Under the pieces are notes generated by a model. That model saw nothing but the letters and a program-made list of their open reading frames with translations. It had not been told where the DNA came from and searched no databases. A DNA stretch of 64,000 bases from positions 236,463-300,462 of the forward strand of contig NW_025407858.1 of assembly GCF_003324165.1 (NCBI RefSeq), written 5' to 3'. Source of the stretch: Naegleria lovaniensis (taxonomy: Eukaryota; Heterolobosea; Eutetramitea; Acrasida; Naegleriidae). Below are positions 44,622-55,428 of this stretch, piece after piece (position 1 is the stretch's first letter; every line of letters starts with the position of its first letter). Both the position numbers and the translations under genes were made by a program.

Positions 44622-47600
44622 ATGAAAAATGCCGCTCACAACACTACTGTGGTGGGTCCTTTTACGGAACATCAGCTCCCGATGAAAGTCAACGACGTTC
44701 AAACATTAGCTAATTCTTACCTCCTGATGGATATGAGCCGAGACAACATTCATGAAATATTTACTCAACAACATAGGAATCATCATTTTGAACCAAAACC
44801 ATTATTAATGTCTAAAGCCTCAACTGCACAGCTTCAACAGGCTTTTGAAAAAGCTCGGAAAGTCCAGCACCATCATCAAGATCCTGGTGCCTCCCACAAC
44901 TATGAAGAAGTAAAATTAGAAGGAAAAGGATATTCCGTTGCTTTTAAAATTCCAAAGGGAGGTTGGAGAGATCAACAAAACGAGGATTACGAGAAGAGCA
45001 CTTCTGTTGATGCTTATGCAACAAAGGCTACAGAAATTATTGGAGCTGGGTTGCCATCACGAATTGTTGATATTGATGTCAAGGAGTTTGATCGATTGAT
45101 GCAAGGGGAGACAGGAATTACATTTACTAACAAACTAAACTCTTGTCAAATACCCTTTGATTCCATGAAAGAACGAGATAAAGCCATTCATCATGCTCTT
45201 GAAACGCACAAGGCAAAAGTAATAAGCAAAATGAGGCAAAAATATAAAAGAATGACAAAGAGAGGAATTTTTGATGATGAAACAAACAGAATACGAGTCG
45301 AAAATATGTTAAGATGCTCATTCTCAAGGTTAGTACGCAATTATTCTGAAAATTTCTGACGTGATAATGACGATCCTTGAATAGGTTTGATCCAGCAAAA
45401 ATTCATGATATTCTTTTGCAAGATTCAGGGTTTGACCATGAAATTTTAAATAGAGTAAGAGGAATAGGAGGTGGTGGTGGTGGCACACCGAGACATGGTA
45501 AATCGAAAGCTGAAAACTCGTATGCATTTCTATCTGGATTATATAATGATTCTGACAATACTAATGAGAACGATCAAAAACGCCCCGACAACCCAAATGC
45601 AATTCTTTCAAAAATTCCAGCAGCTTCTGAAAAGAAAATTCACAAGAACGCTGAAGAAACGAGTCCTGTCGATTTTTTAGACAAAATTCTCTCGTTTAAC
45701 ATGACGCCTATCACACCACTATCAAGAAATCCTTTTCTGTCAGAAGATGTAAAAATGGTTCTCGATAGAGATCTTGGAGATGTTGGAATGGATGGACCTA
45801 GGCACAGATTTTCAAGAAATGCTACAGCCATTAGAATATTATTGCCAAAGAAGAGAGAAAAAGAGAGTAAAGAAAAGCTATCGGCAAGAGGAAAAAACTC
45901 GGATTCCAAAAAGAAAAAATTCACATCTCCCAACACACAAGAAAAAACTGAAAGCGAGGAAATTATTCTAACAAGCAAACAGATCAAAGAAATGATAAAA
46001 TATGACCCCTCAAAGTCAGGAGAAAAACTCTTGTCAGAAGTCATGCCTTCCATTGAATACAGTGTTGCTGAAATGCTCGAACGAATTTTGGAAGATGAAG
46101 AAAAACAGCAAGAAGAGGAACAGATGCAGGCAATATCGTCCATTTCAGCATCCAAAACTGACTCTCGAGGATCAAAATTAGTCTTTGATGCGAGAGACAC
46201 TTTTTTCTATGAAACTGTGGACTCTACTGCTGAAATGGAGAGAGTGGTGCAAAGAGAAGCGTTCATTAACAAAGAGTTCCAAGAATTTAAACCAAAAGAA
46301 ATTGAGAGGCAAAAAGAACAGCTTACTAATGCTAACATGAAAAAAGCAAAACTGACTATCCACAACTTGCAAAATATACATATGAACAGTGAATTTCAAG
46401 AATTACTTTCTCCAAAAAGTAAAACTATGCATGACGATGAATGGAAAAAGAGAGACAAAGAAATTTCAGATCTTTGTGATACCTTGGAAAAGTTGATTAT
46501 TGATATTTGCAGAGAGATGAAACAATTTAATGAAAGCAAACTAAATAGCTCTATTATTCCTCAGCATCAAGAAATAGAGAGAATATCAGATACTCTCATT
46601 ACATGTTTGAAAAGAATACCGTTTGACTGGAATTCGAGAACAAAACGAGAATGGGCTCAAGGTGCCGAAGTATTGTTAATGTGGCAAATGAAGCTATCTT
46701 CTCCTTTAAACATCAACAAGGAGGACCATATTAAGGATCTAGCCCGATTTTACGTAAGAATATTTTACGAAAACGATGTCCTGATGAAAAATTTATTTCT
46801 TCATTACAAGGAAGCTGTGATAGACGAAATTAAGAACGGAGAAGGTTACAAAAAGATGAAAGCAGGAAATCATGAAGATATAACGCTTCCCAAAATTAAT
46901 GCATTTACAGTTTGGAGCGACGGCGCGAAAAATTCAGAAGTTGACGACCTTGACCTATTTTCTTACCCTCAATCGTTTGATCAGCAACGTCAAAGAGTTT
47001 CAAATATCAAGAAGATGTTATTTATCATTATTAACTATGTTAACCATTGCAACTCATACACAAAGGATGTGTTTGGAGACCTTGTCTTATTTGAGAAAGA
47101 TAGGTATCAAAAAAAGGTTCTTATTCGAAAGGCAACTTTAAAAGAGAGTGGAAAGAAGAAAGAAGTACAGTCCATGATCGAAGAAAGGGGCCTAAGCACG
47201 TTTGCAGGTTTTTTATCATCTACAAATTGGGAAAATATTCCGCGATCTGTTGAAAAGCATGAGGAAGAGCTTGACTCTGAGGTTTACGTTCATAGGGAAC
47301 GAGATTTTTATACTTCAATTTTTAGTAAGGACGTTGAGAAAATTGTTAACAACATTAGAGAAAGTAAGGAATCAATGAAGCTCGTGCATGGAGACCTATC
47401 TCAACACAAAATTGAACCTGTTTCCTTAACCAAGACCGCAAATAACCAAAACGATGTTATTCATCTTCACAAAACGTCATTTGTCAACGACGAACAACTG
47501 CTTGAAGAGTCTCTTGAATATCAACGATCATACTTGTACCAACCTCCCAACTTAAAAATGTCATCAAAAAGCCCTTCTCTGCCCGCTCACGAGAAGAAAA

Positions 47601-49459
47601 TAAGTCCCCACGTGACAGAAGAAATTCAACAAAGTCTCATTCCTAAATTAATGGAAGAAAAAGAAACTAGCAATTTTCATAATTCATTTATGTTTACTCC
47701 AAGTGAACCAAGTTTTCGTGATCAAACAGAAAATACTCCAATTATTACAACTGAAGAGACAAGCAAAATAGAGAGTGGAAAAACTCAATATATAATTCAA
47801 CAGAGCCGTGCTCCTAACGGCAATATTCTGGAACAGGCCAATAATTCTATCACTATGGACACTTTGGATGATTCATTCCATAAAGAAATAATGGAAGATA
47901 TGTTTGGAAAAGATGAGAGAAAGGTGTTACTGAGCTCACAGCCTGAATCTCCCGAGGAAGTTATAAATCCAGTGTCGTCAATAATCAGTCCAATCACTAG
48001 TGATCATGTGAGTCTTCACTCACTTGAGTCCTCAACTGGAAGAAGCACTACTACTAGATTGGTTTCTCCAATATTGGAACTTCCTGAGCAGAGAACAGGT
48101 CACACCGATACAAGAAGATATACGCCCAGTATTACTCCACAAAAACTCAAACCAGAGCTCCAAGAAGGCCCAGTCTATACGCTGAGATCTACAGATGCAA
48201 CTCCACAGAAAGTTGTATCAGAATCATTCGTAAAAAAGGAACCTACTGTTGTTGAGTCCGTTGTGGCCATCAACACAAAAGAACACAAAAAACCGCAAGA
48301 ACCAGCAACACAAAACATACAAAACCAATCGGTGTTGTCATTAAGCGAACCACTAACTCCAAACGAAGAAAAAAAAGAAGTTACAAATGTCAACAAAAGT
48401 GGAAGAAAATCATCACAGAAGGGACCCAAATGGGTGACTCCGGAGGTGACATCCATTCATGAAACCAAATCAAGAAATTTAAGGAAATACTCTAGGCAAA
48501 GAAAAAAACTCGTACCAAGCGTGGAGAGTACGGACAATGACAGCACCAAGTCTTCTACAAACATTAGTGTACAGGATTTCACTCCATCAAGGGCTACATC
48601 TCCTATTTCAGCTGCTGATTTACATCAATTAACAATTTCGCTAGCACATCTTGACGATAGTGTTCGAATGGTATCGTCCAGATCATCCAACTATGTTGCC
48701 CTCAAAGACGACAGTCCAAAGAGTACACGATCAACTATTAGCGTGGACAAAAAGAATAAGCATTCAGGAAAGTGGATGTTGAAATCGACCGTGTTCCAAA
48801 GCTTCTTCGATTCTCCTCTTTATGTTTCTGAAGATGTGCAAGATACTAAGAAGAAAGATGAAGTCTCCTATGATAAGTTTGACAGCGTCACCTTGTTGGA
48901 GAAGCTGGAACAAACTTGGGATGATTTACTAATCCCTGCAGCCACTAAAATGAAGCTCTATCAAAAATACAGCTCGTCAAAGTACATTGGTAATGTGAAT
49001 TTAATGAAAGATGCAGCAAAAACATGGAAATTGGGAGCCTCTTCGATCATTGCCAGAGAATCTGTGTTACTGCAAATGAATGAATATGAGAAAAGTTTAG
49101 CACAATCAGCTTCTAAACTACCGTCATTCTCAGATAAGGTTCAAGAACAAAAATTGAGGTCCAATCTTTTTAAGAGGCTCAGTGTTATTGCTTCAGAATG
49201 TGAAAAATATAACAGAAAGCTGAAGAAAGATCATGATGACCAATTGATGTATAAGAGTTCTAACCCATACGTGGAAAAGATGAAAACTGACTACCTGTCG
49301 ATTGTGGCTGGCATTGAAAATCTAGCTGAGGAAATTCGGCCCGTGGATTTTGATGTTGTATCGCCGCGTTCCTTAAATACCGCCAAGAAAAATGCATCTG
49401 TGACTGTATGTAGTACGAATTTAATGTTATTGCTGTATTTACAATTATTGAATCAATAG
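44622..49459 (+). CDS. Large coiled-coil protein, CCDC87-like
   Basis: Exon 1 (44622-45328) and exon 2 (45385-49459) are joined by a 56-nt intron (GTTAGT...AATAG), reading CSFSR-FDPAK; 1593 residues. Residues 1-600 contain charged coiled-coil segments. Residues 600-900 are more globular (KRIPFDWNSRTKREWAQGAE, LFIIINYVNHCNSYTKDVFG). A long disordered Ser/Thr/Glu-rich part follows. The C-terminal 200 residues (LLEKLEQTWDDLLIPAATKM, QKYSSSKYIGNV, NPYVEKMKTDYLSIV) resemble the end of CCDC87, a sperm/cilium protein. That points to a flagellar or basal-body role, but only by similarity judged by eye. The last 16 codons after a GTATGT at 49406 look intronic, so a further small exon may exist. The frame is otherwise perfect over 4 kb. 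Confidence 0.7.
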
Positions 49460-49479
49460 AAAGTAGACCTCATTCTCAG

Positions 49480-51157
49480 TTATGATAAGAATAGATGAGA
49501 ATGAATTTTATCACGTTTCAGCATTAAAACACCAATATTTGCCGCATACCAGTACAGAAAGATGTAGAAGAATGAATAATCAATCTTATGAGGTTTGTCT
49601 AGTTTTAAGCCCAGCATGCACCAAAATGTTTCGTAGAGAAGTAAACATCCAATAAACATTATAAATTGGCGTGTGATAAATTTGTGATCTCTTTTGAATG
49701 CAAGCCAGTGACTCTTTTGAAGTTGATGGAAGTTTTGTATGCAATAGATTAAACCAAATAAATATGCAGGTGTAAATGCCAGGGTCCATGTCAAATGCAT
49801 CACAATATCTCCGAAGATATAACGCAACACTAGCATTTTGTCTAACTTGAAGCAAATAAGGCTAACCTGGAAAAGCAATGCTGTATTTACAGAACGTAGA
49901 GTCTGCATGGTGATTATTGGTGAGTGATTGTTATTCAACAGACAGTAAACTTACCTCCCATTTCTTTCTTTTTAGAATTTTCTCGCGTTGAACCTCATAA
50001 ATAAAGTAGAAAAACTTTTGAACCATGATGGTAATGACTACAGGTATCATGCTGACTGTGTGACCCCAATCAAAAATATGCATAATGATGGGTATGCAAA
50101 ATACCAATGGAATTGAGCAAAGTAGTTGCGTTTCAAAAGTCACATCTAAAAGAAAACTTGTGACAGTTGTCATTGAAAAAATCAATAGTCTCTCGTTTTG
50201 ATCATGGTATGAAAGATTAACGTGTGTACGGTATACATAATAGCAAAATGCCAAACAGCAAGCATGGCTAAAGAAGACTGGTCCATAACATATAATGACA
50301 TAGGTGCTATAGTACTTTCCTAAATATTCTATTTCTTTGAGATGGCCATTGTTTTCTAACAAAAGGGGAAGAATCAATGAGAATATTAAAATTCCAATGC
50401 TAAAGAATAAATAACAGATTTTCTTGAGCATTGGTAAATATTGAACAAATTTGTTCAAAGTATTGTACATTTCAATGAGGTCCTTCTTTCGTAACTTTTT
50501 CTTATATTTGTGAACTGCCTTGTTCAAGAATAATGACCTATAGCTTGGCGTATTGTCTGCTTCTGATTTTTCAGTGAAAGACGTTTTTTCGCACGATTCA
50601 TTGTCTTGTGCTTCTCGTTCTTGTAACATCCATGATAAATATTCTTCTGATAAATGTTGTTGTCTTGGAACCAGAGCTATTCCATCTTTATCATAAATTG
50701 TAAAATCATTCACTGTTAGCCCTCCACTGCTATGAGATTCTCCACGGATCTGATCACATACAATATTTGTCAGAGATTTTGTGCAGACCATGTGCCCATA
50801 AAACGGATACCAAATTTCCGTTCTCGTTGCAAAGTCATACCATTGTTTGGATATCAATTGGCAAGTGAGCAATGTCTTAAAATCAACAAATGTTAAAATT
50901 AAATAATGAATTTCGGGAGGTAACAATCGAATGAGTTCCGACGCTCGATGGTTCTTGAAATTCCAATCATCAAAATTTGACTCTTCAGAAAAATGAGAAG
51001 AAGGAATGATTAGTTGTTTCTCAACGTTGGCAATTTCATCCTCATCAAACAAGCCTTTGATTTTAATTTCCTCTTCATCCGTTAAATCATCATCAAAAAG
51101 ATTTCTAATTTTCATTTCATCCGTCTCGTCCAAGGATCGATCCCACCGATCATTCAT
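49480..51157 (-). CDS. F-box protein with multiple membrane segments
   Basis: Two exons, 51157-49955 and 49866-49480, with donor GTAAGT and acceptor TTTTCCAG (529 residues). The upstream frame continues to 51199 without an ATG, so I chose the ATG at 51157. The N-terminus is acidic with two similar pieces (IRNLFDDDLTDEEE and IKGLFDEDE). An F-box-like motif follows at about residues 76-116: LLPPEIHYLILTFVDFKTLL and CQLISKQWYDFA. F-boxes bind Skp1 in SCF ubiquitin ligases. From about residue 245 there are some eight hydrophobic segments (YLFFSIGILIFSLILPLLLE, YVIICYGPVFFSHACCLAFC and others), so the protein should sit in a membrane with the F-box on the cytosolic side. F-box plus polytopic membrane domain is an unusual combination. 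Confidence 0.75.
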
Positions 51158-51547
51158 TTTCGGTCGTGGAAGATTTTTTAGTGTGTTGTTGTTTGTCAAC
51201 GTTCGAATTTTGTAAACCCTGGCTGTTAGTACGATTCAATTTCGTACAAAAGTCAAAAATCACAAGCTCCATGTGACCAAGAATCAGTTCTTGAATGTTC
51301 ACATGTAAAGAGAGGTTCTCATATATGTATGTGACCCATCGTAATTTCATGTGTGGAATTAACAATTACAAATGTAGTATAACGTTCGAACCTCAAAATG
51401 GAATAATATCAGTTCAGCGGAAATTGCGCCATTTGAAACGACACAACGCTTGATTTGACACATTTTTTGATCGTTCGGATGTATGGGCAAATGCTTAGTG
51501 CACACTATTTTTTGCCTTAATGGGTGTTGAGCATTTAGCAAAAAAGA

Positions 51548-54500
51548 ATGACTCTCGCGAACAGTACAAAACTGTTGTATTTAGGAGTGTGTGTTTGTGT
51601 ATGGATACTTCTTGGCGTTGTTCAAGTACAAGGCTCTCAGTATGAGTTGTATATGGAGACTTTGTTTGGATCGGTAAGTATAGTGGCATGCTGAGCTGTT
51701 AAGATTACTTGAATATTCTGTTATATATCCTTAAAAATGTATATCCTTAATACAATGAAATCCGACAACAGTCGGTCGATGGTTATGCAGGAGAAAATCT
51801 TCCAAGCAATCAGGCAGGGATGAGAGGAGGTAATGTGCTATTAATCGATCCAAACGGAACACCATTTATTATACGGATGAGATGAGAGTCAGAAAGGTGG
51901 ACTTGATCAACAATATTGTTTCAACAGTGTTTGGTACAGGTTATAGTGAATACAGGTGAGTACAATTACGTATGATCAGAGGTGTTTCTTGATCAGTTAT
52001 ATCTGTCCCTTAAAGTATTTCTACCCCAGGTTTAGCAGTGTCAAAATCTACATTCTTGTCCCCTACAGCATTAGCGTGGTGGAAAGGAAAACTACTTGTA
52101 GGTGAATCTTATGCGATCAGACAAATTGACATGACCACAGGAATCGTTAGCTTTTTGGCTGGTAGGTTCTTTCTTAAAATTCTATTGTAATATGAAAACG
52201 TTCTGTTAGGAAGTACAAACTCCATGCATTTGGACGATCCTGATCCTTCTCTTGCAAGATTTAGTAACATTCTTTGTTTGCATGTGGCCTCTAATGACGA
52301 TATTTATGTATGCGATCGCAACGTAATTCGTAAAATAGATGGTCGACTTTGGCGGTTTCAACTGTAGCTGGAAGTGGAACTTTTGGGTCGGTGGTTGTCG
52401 AAGGTAGTCAAGCTGCAAGCACAGACTTTGGCATGTTGTGGGACTTGGCAATTGTAAGTTGTAAGATTGCGTCATTCAACAAGAGCAACTCTATACATCG
52501 TTAGGACCATCAAGGAAATATTTTAGCATTAGACCAATCACACTCAAGAGTACGCAAAATCACAAACAACAATGGAGTGTTCACGACAGTCAATACGTTG
52601 GTTGGTGTTGGTGGAGTCGGAAACTTGATGCAACCATACAAAATGTCCTATACTAGCAATGGAGATTTATACATTACACAGTAAGTGGTAATTTCAAAGA
52701 TTCAACAACATATTCTCAACATCTACACAAGTCAGTTCTACATTTCCAAATATTCTGGAGGTGTTCTCTCAGATGTTGTTGGTAACGGTCAATATGTTGC
52801 AACGGGTAAGATTATTATTGTGTTGTTGTTATTGATTACAAATTTTTAAAGACGATGGCACCTATTCATCTGGAACCTCTGTGGGAGTGTCTTTTCCCAC
52901 TGGAATTTCAGTAGACAGCAATGGAGCCATTTATTTCGTAGAGGCCTTCGGTTCTAAGATAAGAAAATTTAATGGTACCTCTCTCAGTTCTATCATCGAT
53001 TCGTCTAAAATTTATGTCAACATGAATCCTGCTAATCGATCCTTTGTCAGCGGTGTTAGAGGAAAAGTCATGACAAAGAAGGAAATATTTATTATAGTGA
53101 AGGTAATGCCTATTGCATCAAGCTCTACAACATGTCAAGACAAACCATCACAACTGTAGCAGGTATGAACAAAAAAAACAGAAATTATTGAAAATAATGT
53201 TCTTGTTTTGGACGATCAGGGCAGTGTAATGTTGCTAATTACATAGCACCTGCAGGAGCTGATGGCCTTAATGGCCCAGCAGTACTAGCAAGGTTCGTTT
53301 ATTTAACGAAGATTATGATATCAACTTACTTTGAACTAGATTTAATGGTGTTGCAAACGTGGCCTTAGATGATAATGGAGATTTGTATATCGCAGAATCG
53401 GGACATTATTCGATTAAAAAAGTAACAATAAGTACTGGAGTGTTGACTCTGGTTGCTGGAGATGGCAGTTTTTCGAATTGCCCAGATGGAACAAGTCCTT
53501 TGTCATGTGGACTGAACGTATGTACATTTGTTTACATCGATATTCAAACTTTTCACAACAATTTTCATAGTTCCCTCGTACACTTGCTTTCTATAACGAA
53601 GAGTTATATTTCTCAGTGAATAATTTAATCAGAAAAATTTCAAGAACCGACAACAAGGTGTACACAGTCGTTGGAGGCGGGTCATCCACTGCTGAGAATA
53701 TTAATGGAACTCAATTACTTGTAAGTATATTGTGTATAACCTTATTAATTTAACTCATCAAAACAATAGATCGGAATCATTGGTAAGTTGAATTTTTTTA
53801 GCCTTGAAGTACGAAAGCCTGTCGTTACATAAGGATCTACTCTTGAAATAACATCGAACGGCTTGTTATATTTTGTGGACAACTTGAGTAATAGAATTAA
53901 AGTTTATGACATCAACACTCAAAAAGTTAATACCTTTGCAAACACAGCTTCGGTAAGTAGCATTACAGCACTTGTTACATTCTCATAATTCATGAGATCA
54001 GTACACTGCCTATAACTGGGCCTTACTCATAGGAAATGATATGTATTTTGGCACTACGAGCCTTGATTTTATCTCCAAAATTGCAGCAGATGGGTCCGTA
54101 ACCAATGTTGCAGGTTCTTATGGAACTTCTCGTAAGTATTTCTTTCACAAATTTATTGAAAAGATGCCTAACAATCGTTAAGGACAAGAAAATTCCAAAG
54201 CAACAGAAACTCCACTGAGCGGGGTTCAAGGTATTTTATGGTCTCCTCAAAGGCAGGAATTCATCACTTTTGAAGAAACGAGGATTAGAAGAATGTATTC
54301 TGTTTGTGCGACTGGATGGACTGGCCCATTTTGCGACATTCCTATTTGTTGGAACAAATTAGCAACCAACTCGAGTGTGTGTTCTGGTCATGGAAATTGT
54401 ACAGCTCCAAACACCTGCTCATGTATACAGGGTTATAGTTCACTGGAATGTACTGATTATACATGTTATGGACTTAGAAGTACAGATACCAACGTTTGTT

Positions 54501-55207
54501 CAGGAAATGGAGACTGCTCTTCACCAGACAATTGTACTTGCAGACCAAAATATATGGGAGATAGATGTCAAGAATACACTTGTTTTGGTTTGAGCATGTT
54601 GGATCACGCAAACGTTTGCAACGGTAAAGGTTTTTGTTTGACCACGGACGTGTGTCTTTGCAGTCCTGGTTACTCTGGATTGAATTGTTCAAACTGCACT
54701 AATTGTGGAACTTCTCCAAACCAACCTGTCACACCTCCTATCGTTCAATGTTTTGGAATTAATTCAACAGAAGGTCATGTGTGTTCTGGTCACGGCAACT
54801 GTTCTAGCTCTGATAATTGCACATGTGAAACCAATTTCTATGGAAGCAACTGCTCCGTTACGTTATGTTTCGGAGTATTCAGCAATGAAAGCTCAACAGT
54901 TTGCTCAGGTAATGGTACATGTAACGAATTCAATTCTTGTACATGCCATTCCAATAATTACGGTAACAGGTGTGAATATTACTTCGTTCATACTGGAAAT
55001 AACTCTACACAAATCAACCCACCCAATCCATCTCAATCTCTAACATTTTTGTGGTTCATTTTACCTTTAGGATTGATTTTGATTGGCATTGCAGTAATTT
55101 GTTGTTTGGTTGTAATTGTGTTAAAACTGAAGAAGATGAGAAATGCAAAGAGAAAAGATCATGATTCCAAAGAGAAGGAACTGAATACTGTGATACCAAA
55201 TTGTTGA
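51548..55207 (+). CDS. Intron-rich NHL-repeat/EGF-like receptor-type membrane protein
   Basis: The gene begins at an ATG with a clear signal peptide (LLYLGVCVCVWILLGVVQVQG; exon 1 51548-51673) and ends with a membrane segment (FLWFILPLGLILIGIAVICC) and a short basic cytosolic tail. Between them are NHL-type beta-propeller repeats, several per kilobase, e.g. GISVDSNGAIYFVEAFGSKI and ALDDNGDLYIAESGHYSIKK, then five or so EGF-like modules (VCSGHGNCTAPNTCSCIQGY, VCSGNGDCSSPDNCTC and relatives, 54293-54990). At least ten short introns (GTAAGT/GTGAGT...AG) cut the propeller region, while the EGF part is one exon. Two sites (near 51868 and 52342) need one extra base to stay in frame. The exact exon list around 53200-54290 is unresolved. 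Likely a surface adhesion or receptor protein. Confidence 0.75.
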
Positions 55208-55428
55208 ATTTGGGCACGTCCTTTTCTTCCTTAACAAATGTCTATAAATGAACAGTAAATTTACACATGACCACATTTGGACAAAAACAAGTTGCAAAAA
55301 AAATATTGACAGCTGTCTTTTGCACCAACACACTCCGAGCTCGGGTTCTGTCATATATTTAGGCAGGACAATACCTACAACGGACTGCTCTGTTCATTCA
55401 TTTATTCGTTGACTCATATATACGCACG

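Noticed and set aside
45640-46200. 186-codon minus-strand frame within the CCDC87-like gene
   Set aside because: Antisense shadow of a Lys/Glu-rich coding exon; no independent start context or motif.
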